From Alphaproteobacteria bacterium CG1_02_46_17 (GTDB lineage Bacteria > Pseudomonadota > Alphaproteobacteria > Micavibrionales > Micavibrionaceae), in the NCBI GenBank assembly GCA_001871905.1, contig MNUG01000007.1, positions 1 through 59,651 on the forward strand: 59,651 nt of DNA, read 5' to 3'. The translations under genes were made by a program, and so were the position numbers. Below, piece after piece: positions 33,507 through 43,263 of this stretch. The notes below the pieces were generated by a model that saw only the letters and a list, made by a program, of their open reading frames with translations, was not told the origin of the DNA and did no database searches. Within the stretch, counting starts at the first letter, position 1; every line of letters starts with the position of its first letter.

Positions 33507-34213
33507 TGATTGGAAAGTTCTTCCATAAATTCAAGATCGACAGGGAGGTTTTGCCGTCCCTGTCGGCTTCTGTTGTGTTGCATGGTCTGATGGTTGTCGG
33601 GCTATCCGGATTTATCGGAAATTGGGGCGCAAAGGAGTTTAATGCAGAGTCTCTTGTTCCGGTACAACCACCACAGGCCGAGGTTTATGTCGAACTGGTC
33701 GAGACGATGCCCGCAGAAATTCCTGTGGTTCCAGAGGTTGTTCCCGAGAAGTTTAATAAGGTTGAGAAGGAGAAGGTTCAGGACCCCGAGATTAAACAAG
33801 ACCAAAAGATTTTGAAAAAAGAACCGGAAAAAATACCGGAGGTCAAAGAAAAAGCGAAAACTGTTCCGGAAAAGAAAGAAGCTGCCTATTCTGTAGAGAT
33901 GAAAGAGGCGGGGATCAGTGGGGTGGATAGCTATGCCGCTCGTGTTACATCCAAAATCAACGTACAAAAATTTTACCCTCCTCAGGCGATCCGGATGCAT
34001 GAAGAAGGCGATGTGGTGATTTCTTTCAGAATTGATCGGACAGGTGATGTTCATGATGTCAAGATCGCAGGAACATCCTTTTCCCACAGTCTTGATCGTG
34101 CGGCGTTAAAAGCCGTCGAGAAGGCGGCACCTTTTGATCCTCCCCCTGAATATCTTTCGGAAAGGGACTTGAGTTTCAAAGTCCCCGTGCGATATCGCTT
34201 GCACACAGAATAG
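33497..34213 (+). CDS. tonB: Dedicated TonB protein
   Basis: Energy transducer, 238 residues. The single N-terminal membrane helix carries the Ser-x3-His motif (SASVVLHGLMVV) needed to contact ExbB/ExbD. A long Pro/Glu/Lys-rich spacer (about 55-130) spans the periplasm. The C-terminal TonB domain (about 145-238) shows YPPQAIRMHEEGDVVISFRI and VPVRYRLHTE. The ATG overlaps the receptor by ten bases; GTG 33506 is an alternative. No exbB or exbD lies in the window, so they must come from elsewhere. The 3' end overlaps the convergent GGDEF gene by 38 bases. Confidence 0.93.
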   Translation: MVLVIGKFFHKFKIDREVLPSLSASVVLHGLMVVGLSGFIGNWGAKEFNAESLVPVQPPQAEVYVELVETMPAEIPVVPEVVPEKFNKVEKEKVQDPEIKQDQKILKKEPEKIPEVKEKAKTVPEKKEAAYSVEMKEAGISGVDSYAARVTSKINVQKFYPPQAIRMHEEGDVVISFRIDRTGDVHDVKIAGTSFSHSLDRAALKAVEKAAPFDPPPEYLSERDLSFKVPVRYRLHTE

Positions 34214-34814
34214 ATTTCGTTGGGAGAATTGGAGATGTCTTCTTTTTCTTGCGGGATTTTTTTGTTTTTCGCATCAGTAAATCTGCCTGTCTAAGATTTT
34301 CCAACGGAGAAATTTGTTTGTCGTAGGAGAATACGCCGATACTGCCGCGGATCGGGATGATATTCTCCTGAACATTCAGGGAGAGTTCGCCATCCAGCAT
34401 GAGCTCCAGTCGTTTGACCACGGCCTGATTGGCGAGTTCGGGAGTTGTCCCCATGAGAAAGAGAACGAATTCATCGCCGCCTTTGCGGATTGCAATGTCA
34501 GTCGATCGGATATTTTTGCGGATCATTTGCCCCAAAAGTCGCAAGGCATCGTCGCCGACATCATCCCCGTAAATTTTATTGAGCTGACCGAAATCATCCA
34601 GATCAATAAAGAGTAATGTGATATTGTCTTTATGGTCGTTTACTCTGCGATTGTTGATGTGATGTTCCACCTGATGGAGCATTCGGCGATTATGAAGTCC
34701 AGTCAGGTCATCTGTGGTTGCCATGATTTCCCAATACCGCGCAGACTCTTTTGCGATACTTAATTCACGTTTGAGAGTTTTGACGAGGCTTTGTGCATCA
34801 AAGGGCATATCCAT
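34176..34814 (-). CDS. GGDEF diguanylate cyclase, first of three
   Basis: Predicted c-di-GMP synthase, 212 residues from ATG 34814 (AGGA eight bases upstream; the frame is open from a TTG at 34847). After a short helical N-terminus, the GGDEF domain begins TTDDLTGLHNRRMLH and contains an intact KGGDEF signature. An inhibitory RxxD site (RSTD) sits five residues before it. There is no sensor domain, so activity may depend on partners or localisation. The C-terminal tail is basic (KKSRKKKKTS) and partly encoded within the 3' end of tonB. Confidence 0.93.
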   Translation of the reverse strand: MDMPFDAQSLVKTLKRELSIAKESARYWEIMATTDDLTGLHNRRMLHQVEHHINNRRVNDHKDNITLLFIDLDDFGQLNKIYGDDVGDDALRLLGQMIRKNIRSTDIAIRKGGDEFVLFLMGTTPELANQAVVKRLELMLDGELSLNVQENIIPIRGSIGVFSYDKQISPLENLRQADLLMRKTKKSRKKKKTSPILPTKSILCASDIARGL

Positions 34815-34933
34815 TTTGATGTCCTGACTTGTTGTGTGTCTATACAACAGAATAGCACCCCGAATCTTATCGGGGAATGAAGAATGGATACAAATTAAGA
34901 GAAATACCTAACGCATTCTCGCACAGTTCTATT

Positions 34934-35683
34934 CTAAAGCGCGAGGTTCCGGACATGAATAGATTCAGCGCTGCGTCTTTCGCTGGTTTGAGCTTTGTCG
35001 GCTCTTTGTTTGTGGAGATTTGTTTTTTGATCAGCCATATGGTCAAGTTTTGCCATCGCCTCTGGAGCAGGAAGTTTTTCCGTTAGATCATTTGTTGAGG
35101 ATATCCCGTAGCTGAAGCCACGAAATGGAATCTTATTCCCCATAATATCAAAGTTCCAACTTTTGGAGGCTTCAAATATTGCCTCCATTTTTTTAGAAAT
35201 GCTCTGGGTATCTGTATCTACTGCCAGAATAGCAAATTCATCTCCACCCAACCGTGCTACGACATCGTCTCCACGGAAGAAATGTTTCATGCGTTGACCA
35301 AATATTTCGAAATATTTGTCGCCAGCCTGATGTCCGTAATTGTCATTGATTGGTTTGAAGCCATCAAGATCCATCCGGATGATGGCTACATCACCCGAAT
35401 TGTGACGTCCTGTCAGCTTATGGGCAATAATGGCTTCGAATTTTGTATTAAATCCTACTCTGCTGGATAGACCTGTAATAGGGTCAATGAGCAACGCGAT
35501 TTTAAGCTGTTCATTTTCTGCTTTCAGTCTCGCTATCTCGGCAAATGGATTGGGGTGGTATGGAGTCTCATTGGGTGTGCAGCTCCAAGGGTGGGGTGTT
35601 GTCATCTGCGGAAGTCCGCCAGATGGGTGCGCCACGCTACTCCAGCTTGCAGAAAAAGATATTTGTTGTTGTTTCTTGTCCAT
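34934..35683 (-). CDS. GGDEF diguanylate cyclase, second of three
   Basis: 249 residues. An unstructured N-terminus of about 55 residues leads into a GGDEF domain starting DPITGLSSRVGFN. The active site ARLGGDEFAIL and the inhibitory site RGDD five residues before are intact. FRGFSYGISS marks the end of the domain. It is one of three consecutive minus-strand GGDEF genes. A near-match to a CtrA site (one mismatch) lies at 35758-35773 upstream. Confidence 0.93.
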   Translation of the reverse strand: MDKKQQQISFSASWSSVAHPSGGLPQMTTPHPWSCTPNETPYHPNPFAEIARLKAENEQLKIALLIDPITGLSSRVGFNTKFEAIIAHKLTGRHNSGDVAIIRMDLDGFKPINDNYGHQAGDKYFEIFGQRMKHFFRGDDVVARLGGDEFAILAVDTDTQSISKKMEAIFEASKSWNFDIMGNKIPFRGFSYGISSTNDLTEKLPAPEAMAKLDHMADQKTNLHKQRADKAQTSERRSAESIHVRNLAL

Positions 35684-35757
35684 TTTTCACACACCCCTGA
35701 CGGTTTTATTGGTACTTTTGTACTCATCGTCAGAAAATTAACGTTTTCGTCATTTTA

Positions 35758-35773
35758 GTTAGCGGGAGGTTAA
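35758..35773 (-). promoter_or_regulatory. CtrA-like site with one mismatch upstream of the second GGDEF gene
   Basis: On the minus strand TTAA-N7-CTAAC, differing from the full TTAA-N7-TTAAC consensus at one base, about 75 bases before ATG 35683. Weak evidence on its own. Confidence 0.3.
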
Positions 35774-35846
35774 CACAAAAATAACAGAAGAACAAGTTTT
35801 TCATAAGTTTTGCAATTATTCTGTGGCAGACCCAAATAATGGCCAA

Positions 35847-35887
35847 TAAAAAGCCCCCCGATCGGGTTGGGGACCTCAATCGGGGGG
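35847..35887 (-). terminator. Terminator of the third GGDEF gene
   Basis: CCCCCCGAT (35854-35862) and ATCGGGGGG (35879-35887) form a 9-base GC-rich stem. On the minus strand it is followed by GCTTTTTATT. Confidence 0.9.
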
Positions 35888-35952
35888 TGGGGGGACACCA
35901 GCATTCAGGGTTGGGTAAGGGGAGGTAAGGGAATGCTGGAAACTTGTTGAAC

Positions 35953-36630
35953 CTAGTTCTGCGCGGCTGTGCGGGAGGCCTCTTTTGACTTTCTTTTGTT
36001 GTTGTACATGTCCTTGTCAGCGCAGGAGAAAATTTCAGCGGCAGAATGGTTCCTATCGTAGGGTTTCATGCCAATGCTGGCGCTGATTTGTAACTCAGTG
36101 CCTTCCCAGATCAGGGATAGGTTGTTGAGCTTCCATATCAGGCCTTGAATGCGGGCAAGTAAAGCCTCGGCGGTTGTGTCTGTCATCAGGATAACGAATT
36201 CGTCTCCGCCCATGCGAGCCGCCGCATCCATGGCGCGGACTTCATGTTTTATGACTTGTCCGACCAGTTTCAGGCAGGTGTCTCCGGCTTGATGTCCGTA
36301 GGTGTCGTTGATAGCTTTGAAATTGTCCATATCGATCATCAGCAAGACACCGCCTACAGATTTTCCACGCTGGACGCGATCAAGTTCGCCTTCAAAGGCT
36401 TGTTCAAATCCTCGACGGTTCTTTAGCCCCGTGAGCAAATCTGTTGTAGCAGCTTCTTCAAAGTGAGCTATTTTGCTTTTTAATTCTTCAATCTGGCGAC
36501 GATTTTGATCCAACTCGGTTTGAGCTTGTCCCAGCAAGGACATTGCGGTCGCCAAAATGCGGTGCAGTCCGTTCTCCATCATGCGGGGGGATACATTGAT
36601 GCTTTCATGCAACGACATGATTTGTTCCAT
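35953..36630 (-). CDS. GGDEF diguanylate cyclase, third of three
   Basis: 225 residues from ATG 36630 (AGAGG upstream; an earlier ATG at 36684 lacks this). The N-terminal 70 residues are helical with a coiled-coil stretch (QAQTELDQNRRQIEELKSKI) likely to mediate dimerisation. The GGDEF domain begins TTDLLTGLKNRRGFE, with active site ARMGGDEFVIL and inhibitory site RAMD. It is closed by its own terminator, so it is not co-transcribed with the two GGDEF genes downstream. Divergent from eipB across 368 bases. Confidence 0.94.
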   Translation of the reverse strand: MEQIMSLHESINVSPRMMENGLHRILATAMSLLGQAQTELDQNRRQIEELKSKIAHFEEAATTDLLTGLKNRRGFEQAFEGELDRVQRGKSVGGVLLMIDMDNFKAINDTYGHQAGDTCLKLVGQVIKHEVRAMDAAARMGGDEFVILMTDTTAEALLARIQGLIWKLNNLSLIWEGTELQISASIGMKPYDRNHSAAEIFSCADKDMYNNKRKSKEASRTAAQN

Positions 36631-36998
36631 AAAATTTCCTCTTTGTTGCGATGCTGCCGATGTATATGTATTCATGATCCTCAAACCCTTCCCTCAATTT
36701 TGCCATTTGTCCGGTTTTCTTCTTGTCAGAATAGATTTGCGAAAGTCGTGCCAAAATAAATTTAAAAATAAAAACCTTATATTTGTAAGGCATTGCGCGG
36801 ATTTTCCTGCGGTTTGCCAAGATTTTGAGAGGGGGGAAGCTTTTTCCCTTAAGACTTTTTTTCCGCCCTATAGGGTAGAATTTTCCAGATAACCCGACTC
36901 AAGGATTTATAAGGGGAGGTCATGGCTTTTCAGGGCAGTTTCCTTCCTATATAAAGAAAAAGAGCTAGGTTTATCTTGGTTAAGGAATTGGGGCTTTT
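36631..36998. other. 368-base divergent region between GGDEF-3 and eipB
   Basis: No real gene is seen. It contains a perfect 10-base palindrome CCCTATAGGG (36866-36875), and a ten-codon open frame at 36922-36954 with an unusually strong ribosome site (AGGGGAGG) that could encode a leader peptide. AAGGAATTGGGG lies before the eipB ATG. Promoters for both directions must lie here, but I cannot fix them. Confidence 0.45.
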
Positions 36999-37901
36999 AT
37001 GACGTTCTTACAGGCCAGATCAATCTTTCTGGCATTTAGTCTGATTTTTTTATATTGTGGCGGGGGAGTTCCCCATGCTGTTGCTGCGCCGTCCTCTGCA
37101 TTACCTGTTGATGCCGTGATGGCAAAAAATGCGATTGAACCACATAGGGCTATCTACCAAATCAAAATGAGTTCGGTTAAGCGTGGGTCGCAAGTGCTCG
37201 GGATTTCCGGCATCATGTCTTATGTTTTGAAAAAGTCCTGTCATGGATGGATCACAGATCACCGGTTCGACATGGTTTATCAATATAGTACGTCACCTTC
37301 CATTCGTGTGGATACCAAGTTTTCCAGTTTTGAAAACTTTGCAGGAACAGATCTGACCTTTTCATCTTCCAGAAGTCGTGACGGGGAAGTTTATGATAAG
37401 GTCAGGGGAAACGCGATCATTGATCCTGATCATCAGAAAAAGAGTATTGCAGATTACTCAATTCCAGAAGGTATGCAGTATGATTTATCCAAGGGGACGT
37501 TATTTCCCATTGCTCACACATATTACTTGATTTCAGAGGCCAGAAAAGGCCGTCGTGTGATTCCCGCGATTGTATTTGATGGAAGTGATGATCAAGGGCC
37601 CGTGGAAATCAATACTGTTATAGGACGGAAGAATGATGCTCAAAACCGTTCTGATAAACAAGATTCTTCTAATGCGAAGAAGGACAAAATAGATAATACG
37701 CTTCTGAATGTGCCTGTGTGGCAGGTTAATATGGCGATTTTCCCTGTTGATGATGCCGAAGTTCTGGCCGATTACGAATTAAGTATGGATCTTCTTGAGA
37801 ATGGAATTGTGCGCGAGATGAACGTTGATTATCATGACTTCTCAATAAATCAGAAATTGGTCGCTTTGGAGAAAGTCTCTCCGGAAAAATGTGAGGAATA
37901 A
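36999..37901 (+). CDS. eipB: Envelope integrity protein EipB (DUF1849)
   Basis: Periplasmic beta-spiral protein of the EipB/DUF1849 family, needed for cell-envelope integrity in Brucella. 300 residues with a signal peptide ending AVAA. Family marks are [11 protein letters not shown] at the mature N-terminus, a [14 protein letters not shown] strand, a [12 protein letters not shown] motif and [14 protein letters not shown]. Cys81 and Cys298 correspond to the disulfide pair of the Brucella protein. A Ser/Lys/Asp-rich insert (about 205-230) is longer than usual. It is the first gene of an operon with divK (5-base gap) and pleD. Confidence 0.9.
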   Translation: MTFLQARSIFLAFSLIFLYCGGGVPHAVAAPSSALPVDAVMAKNAIEPHRAIYQIKMSSVKRGSQVLGISGIMSYVLKKSCHGWITDHRFDMVYQYSTSPSIRVDTKFSSFENFAGTDLTFSSSRSRDGEVYDKVRGNAIIDPDHQKKSIADYSIPEGMQYDLSKGTLFPIAHTYYLISEARKGRRVIPAIVFDGSDDQGPVEINTVIGRKNDAQNRSDKQDSSNAKKDKIDNTLLNVPVWQVNMAIFPVDDAEVLADYELSMDLLENGIVREMNVDYHDFSINQKLVALEKVSPEKCEE

Positions 37902-37906
37902 TCAAG

Positions 37907-38314
37907 ATGCAAAATTCGCCGATGGCCGGAAAAAAAGTCCTGATTGTCGAGGACAATGAGCTGAACATGAAATTGTTTCATGATCTTCTGGAGGCTCATG
38001 GTGTCTTGACCGTTCAGGCAAGAGACGGAAAAAATGTTCTCGCCCTTGCCAGAGAGCATAAGCCCGATTTGATTTTGATGGATATTCAGCTTCCAGAGGT
38101 ATCCGGTCTTGATGTGACCAAATGGATTAAGGAAGATGACGATTTAAAATCAATCCCCGTGGTGGCAGTAACCGCGTTTGCCATGAAGGGTGATGAACAA
38201 AAAATCCGTGAAGGTGGATGTGAAGATTATATTTCCAAACCAATTTCAGTTGTTAAATTCATCGAAACGGTTCAGAAATTTCTGGTTCCTACCCAAAATG
38301 AACCTAACCCATAA
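37907..38314 (+). CDS. divK: Single-domain response regulator DivK
   Basis: Cell-fate regulator that, when phosphorylated, drives CckA toward phosphatase mode. 135 residues, receiver domain only: acidic pair VEDNELN, phospho-acceptor Asp59 ([13 protein letters not shown]), conserved Thr in VVAVTAFAM and Lys in [16 protein letters not shown] lies upstream of the ATG. Immediately follows eipB and precedes pleD, the usual divK-pleD order of alphaproteobacteria. Its kinase/phosphatase partners (DivJ/PleC) are not in the window. Confidence 0.97.
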   Translation: MQNSPMAGKKVLIVEDNELNMKLFHDLLEAHGVLTVQARDGKNVLALAREHKPDLILMDIQLPEVSGLDVTKWIKEDDDLKSIPVVAVTAFAMKGDEQKIREGGCEDYISKPISVVKFIETVQKFLVPTQNEPNP

Positions 38315-38335
38315 GGGATTTGAAGATAGATATAA

Positions 38336-39730
<1,395 letters not shown>

Positions 39731-39773
39731 TCTTCTGACCTCGCTTTGAGATACCGTATCCAGTAGAATCAAA

Positions 39774-39804
39774 AAAACCCACCCGAATAAAACGAGTGGG
39801 TTTT
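39774..39804. terminator. Bidirectional terminator between pleD and rpmG
   Basis: AAAACCCAC (39774-39782) pairs with GTGGGTTTT (39796-39804), the loop continuing the stem with one mismatch. T-runs lie on both strands. Confidence 0.9.
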
Positions 39805-39860
39805 GAAGTTTCTTGCAACCAACACGCCTCGGAAGAAGCGTGAAGCTCTGCTCACTATTC

Positions 39861-40085
39861 TTATTTCTTGTGTGGAGGCATTTTCTTTTCTTCAAATACG
39901 ACATGGCAACCCTGTTTGCCTGTTTCGGGATTGATTGCCCGTGGGTCGTATTTACGGAAAGACATTTTTTCCGTGATGTTCTTTGGGTTCTTCTGGATGT
40001 AGTAGGTGAAGCCAGTCGGGTTGCCTTTGACATTTTTCCCGGTGCTCAACAAACGAACCTTAACAATTGCGCCTTTTTTAGCCAT
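39861..40085 (-). CDS. rpmG: Ribosomal protein bL33, enlarged form
   Basis: Large-subunit ribosomal protein, 74 residues from ATG 40085 with AAAGG upstream. The core VRLLSTG...FTYYIQKNPKNITEKMSFRKYDP is clear. Alphaproteobacterial bL33 is normally about 55 residues; here there is an extra Gly/Asn/Pro-containing loop after STG (KNVKGNP) and a second insert after KYDP (NPETGKQGC). There is no CxxC zinc motif. It is divergent or unlinked from rnr, 132 bases away. Confidence 0.92.
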   Translation of the reverse strand: MAKKGAIVKVRLLSTGKNVKGNPTGFTYYIQKNPKNITEKMSFRKYDPRAINPETGKQGCHVVFEEKKMPPHKK

Positions 40086-40217
40086 TTTTCTAAACCTTTT
40101 AACGTGGAATTCAGTGCGCCAAAATAAGCATTTTCGAAGCAATGTCAAGAAAAACTAGGAGATTTCCCCGCTAAAACAACATTTACATAATATCTTAGTT
40201 TAAGAAGGTGTTTATTC

Positions 40218-42569
40218 TTACTTTTGTGGGCGATGTTTTGGCCCAGGTTTTCCTGATTTTGGTTTTTGCGGATGGTCGCCATGTTTCGAAGGTTCAGCAC
40301 CCTGTTTCTTGTTGCGTTGATCCTTCGAAGGATACTTCCCTTTAGGTTTTTGAGAAGGCTTGCGTTCAAAGTGGCGTGTGTTGCTGTGCGTATTCCCTTT
40401 TGATTTGTAACCATCGACTTCGGCACCGGCTTCGCCATTGACCAGTTCAAAGAGCGAGCTTCCGGTTAGGGGGTCGGCTTCGACAATACTGACAAGGACG
40501 GGAGCCCCCAAACGGAAGATGCGGCCAGTCCGGCGACCGATCAGCGCATGGTGGGCTTCGTCATGGATATAGTAGTCTCCGGGAAGGGTGCGGATTGGAA
40601 CAAGGCCATCTGCTCCGGTCGCTGTGAGTTTGATAAAAAGGCCAAAGCGTGTGACGCCCCCGATGCGGCCTTCGAATTGCATGCCGATTTTGTCGCTGAG
40701 GTAGGCGGCGGTAAAGCGGTCAACCGAATTGCGTTCTGCCTCGGCGGAAGTTCTTTCTGTTCCCGATATATGTTGAGAAATTTCTGAAAGCTTTACCATC
40801 TCGTGTTCGGTTAATCCTCCATCTCCCAATTTATAGGCGTGGATCAAAGAACGGTGGACGATCAGATCGGCATAACGGCGGATGGGGGAGGTGAAGTGCG
40901 CGTATTTCTGAAGTGCCAAGCCAAAATGGCCGATATTTTCCGGGTCATAAACGGCTTGGGATTGGGATCTCAAAATGATCTCCGAAACCAGAAACCCCAT
41001 TGGCATTTTCTTGGCTTTTTCCAACAGGTGATTAATTTGTCCCGGGTTGGCCACTCCACTTTTGGGGAGGGTGAGGCCAAATGATTCAAGAAAAGTTGAG
41101 GCCGACATCAGTTTTTCACCTGTCGGGCGGTCGTGAATTCGATAGATGCAGGGGGCGCTTTTGGCCTCCAGTGCCTCGGCAGCGGCGACATTGGCCAGAA
41201 TCATAAATTCTTCAATAACTTTATGAGAGTCCAGTCTTTCTCGTACTGCGACACCAGTCATTTCACCTTTGTCATTGACGACAATTTTCCGTTCAGGGAT
41301 ATCCAGATCAAGTGCGCCGCGCTTTTGTCGGGCAGCATCCAGAATTTTCCATGCGGCATAAAGCGGACGAATGACGTCATCCATTAACGGTGTTGTTGTT
41401 TCATCTGTTTCGCCCATCATCGCGGCTTGGACTTGTTCGTATGTGAGACGCGCACGAGACATCATCAAGCCACGCACGAATTTATGCCTCAGAAGTTTTC
41501 CATCCTTGTTTACCCACATGTGAACGGCGAGCGTTGCGCGAGGTTCATGCGGACGCAAGGAACATAAATCGTTCGAGAGTTTTTCAGGAAGCATGGGCAA
41601 TACGCGGTCAGGAAAGTAGGTTGAGTTACCTCTGAGATAGGCTTCCTTGTCCAGTTCCGATCCGTGCGTGACGTAGTGGGAGACATCTGCAATGGCGACC
41701 ATCAGGTGGAACCCACCCTCGTTGTTTTTATCAAGGTCGGGCTCGGCAAATACGGCATCGTCAAAGTCACGGGCGTCTGACCCGTCAATTGTAACCAGAG
41801 GAATATCGCGCAGGTCGGTACGATGCCCCAATGGTGGGATAATCATATCGTCTGTTTCAAGAATAACACTTTCAGGAAACGTATGACGTAGGCCTGCTTC
41901 GTAGAGAGCCATCAGGCTGATTGCCTTCGGGTCATCGGCATTGCCGACTATTTCGAGAATACGGACATTCTTGCGGAGAGCCGAACGAGAGGGCTGGATT
42001 TCTGCCACCACGATCTGTCCGACTTCTGCCCCGTTCAGTTCTGTTGAAGGGATGTCGAAATCATGTTTAGACCGGCGATCAATAGGAGCAAGCAAGTAAC
42101 CATTTTTGACTTGTTTGACGTAGCCAACTATGCGGGCGACGGCCTCATCTACTTTTTTGATGATCTGGGCTTCGTAGATGTTATGTCCGGCTTTTTTTAT
42201 GCGAACCAAGGCACGATCACCGACGATCAGAGACGGGTGCCCTTTTTTTTCCGGCATGATTTCAATGCGGGGTGGTTGTCCTTGTAAGGCTTCTTGCCAG
42301 TCTGTCGGGCGGGCAAACAAATCTCCATCGACATCAATGTCCGAGATTTCAACGACGCATACCGGTGGCAGGGCATCGGCGACCTTATAGGATTTGCCAA
42401 TATCCTTGATAATGACACCTTCTTGTTCAAGTTCTTTCAAAAGCTTCTTAAAGGCGATTCGCAAGTCTTCGCCTTTGATGTTGAATGCTGTGATCAGGTC
42501 ACGTTTGGTCATGGCCACCCCGAAATTTTCGAGGATCTTGATAATTTGTTCTTTGGTGGGGAGTTTCAT
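40218..42569 (-). CDS. rnr: Ribonuclease R
   Basis: 3'-5' exoribonuclease of the RNase II family, 783 residues from ATG 42569. The frame opens earlier (42743), but a consensus promoter lies between, so 42569 is preferred. An N-terminal helical/HTH domain (LPTKEQIIKILENFG) is followed by cold-shock domains, and the RNB core has DARDFDDAVFAEPD with catalytic aspartates. An S1 domain near 650-730 and a long basic Lys/Pro/Gly-rich tail end the protein. TATAAT ends only six bases before the ATG, suggesting a leaderless mRNA. Divergent from the deaminase gene. Confidence 0.97.
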   Translation of the reverse strand: MKLPTKEQIIKILENFGVAMTKRDLITAFNIKGEDLRIAFKKLLKELEQEGVIIKDIGKSYKVADALPPVCVVEISDIDVDGDLFARPTDWQEALQGQPPRIEIMPEKKGHPSLIVGDRALVRIKKAGHNIYEAQIIKKVDEAVARIVGYVKQVKNGYLLAPIDRRSKHDFDIPSTELNGAEVGQIVVAEIQPSRSALRKNVRILEIVGNADDPKAISLMALYEAGLRHTFPESVILETDDMIIPPLGHRTDLRDIPLVTIDGSDARDFDDAVFAEPDLDKNNEGGFHLMVAIADVSHYVTHGSELDKEAYLRGNSTYFPDRVLPMLPEKLSNDLCSLRPHEPRATLAVHMWVNKDGKLLRHKFVRGLMMSRARLTYEQVQAAMMGETDETTTPLMDDVIRPLYAAWKILDAARQKRGALDLDIPERKIVVNDKGEMTGVAVRERLDSHKVIEEFMILANVAAAEALEAKSAPCIYRIHDRPTGEKLMSASTFLESFGLTLPKSGVANPGQINHLLEKAKKMPMGFLVSEIILRSQSQAVYDPENIGHFGLALQKYAHFTSPIRRYADLIVHRSLIHAYKLGDGGLTEHEMVKLSEISQHISGTERTSAEAERNSVDRFTAAYLSDKIGMQFEGRIGGVTRFGLFIKLTATGADGLVPIRTLPGDYYIHDEAHHALIGRRTGRIFRLGAPVLVSIVEADPLTGSSLFELVNGEAGAEVDGYKSKGNTHSNTRHFERKPSQKPKGKYPSKDQRNKKQGAEPSKHGDHPQKPKSGKPGPKHRPQK

Positions 42570-42575
42570 ACCCAC

Positions 42576-42604
42576 ATTATAGATCAAGGAAAAGCTTTTG
42601 TCCT
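42576..42604 (-). promoter_or_regulatory. Promoter of rnr giving a probable leaderless mRNA
   Basis: On the minus strand -35 AGGACA (42604-42599, four of six matches), a 17-base spacer and a perfect -10 TATAAT (42581-42576). The seventh base after TATAAT is the A of the rnr ATG (42569), so transcription may start at the start codon itself. No Shine-Dalgarno sequence is present. Confidence 0.6.
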
Positions 42605-42657
42605 CTGCTTTTATTCGATATAAGAAGACAATTATAGATATTCTTGGAGATGTTGAA

Positions 42658-43242
42658 ATGTCCTTATTTGTTACCAAAGACACACCTGTAACCGACGCAG
42701 TTTTGACGGTGATCGCGCACTTGCCGACCAAAAGTTTAAGCAAAACAGTCGAAGCTGGTTTCTTTCAGAAATTGTTGGATGCCGATTTTATGCGGATTGC
42801 GGTGTTGCTTGCACAAAAAAGCTATGATGAAGGAGGTTGTCCGATTGGCGGAGTTGTCATTGACAATGCAACCCGTCAGATTATGGGCAAAGGACATAAT
42901 ACGTTGGTGCAGGAGAACCACCCTTATAACCATGGAGAAACCTCGGCGATTCGTGATGCCGGACGGATTGATTTTAGCAAAACTACAATTTTTACCACAC
43001 TGTCCCCGTGCGATGTGTGTGCTACTCTGATTTATATGCGCCAGTTTGCCCGTGTCGTGGTCGGGGATGTCACCAGTGCTTCAGGAAATGAAGACATGGT
43101 TCGCTCCAAGGGGGTGCAAGTCGATATTCTGGAAGACCAGATGGGAATTGCAATTTACTCCAAATACCGCGCTGAAAAACCAGATCAGGATAATGAAGAC
43201 TGGAAAGGTTTGGCAGAAGTCTGTCGTACTCATTCGCATTAA
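42658..43242 (+). CDS. Fcy1-type cytosine/nucleoside deaminase
   Basis: Zinc deaminase of the CDA superfamily, 194 residues from ATG 42658 (GGAG eight bases upstream). Zinc ligands are His92, Cys118 and Cys121 (HGE and SPCDVC motifs), with Glu94 as proton shuttle. The core (GGCPIGGVVIDN, GKGHNTLVQ, TTLSPCDVCATLIYM, ARVVVGDV) resembles fungal cytosine deaminase Fcy1 more than tRNA adenosine deaminase. An N-terminal extension of about 45 residues (AVLTVIAHLPTKSLSKTVEA) is unusual. Pyrimidine salvage from cytosine is the likely role; nucleoside specificity is unproven. It is divergent from rnr. Confidence 0.88.
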   Translation: MSLFVTKDTPVTDAVLTVIAHLPTKSLSKTVEAGFFQKLLDADFMRIAVLLAQKSYDEGGCPIGGVVIDNATRQIMGKGHNTLVQENHPYNHGETSAIRDAGRIDFSKTTIFTTLSPCDVCATLIYMRQFARVVVGDVTSASGNEDMVRSKGVQVDILEDQMGIAIYSKYRAEKPDQDNEDWKGLAEVCRTHSH

Positions 43243-43263
43243 GATCTGAATGGGTCAGAGTTT

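Noticed and set aside
40145-40450. Basic 101-codon frame near the end of rnr
   Set aside because: It is a shadow of the Lys/Pro-rich RNase R tail in another frame.
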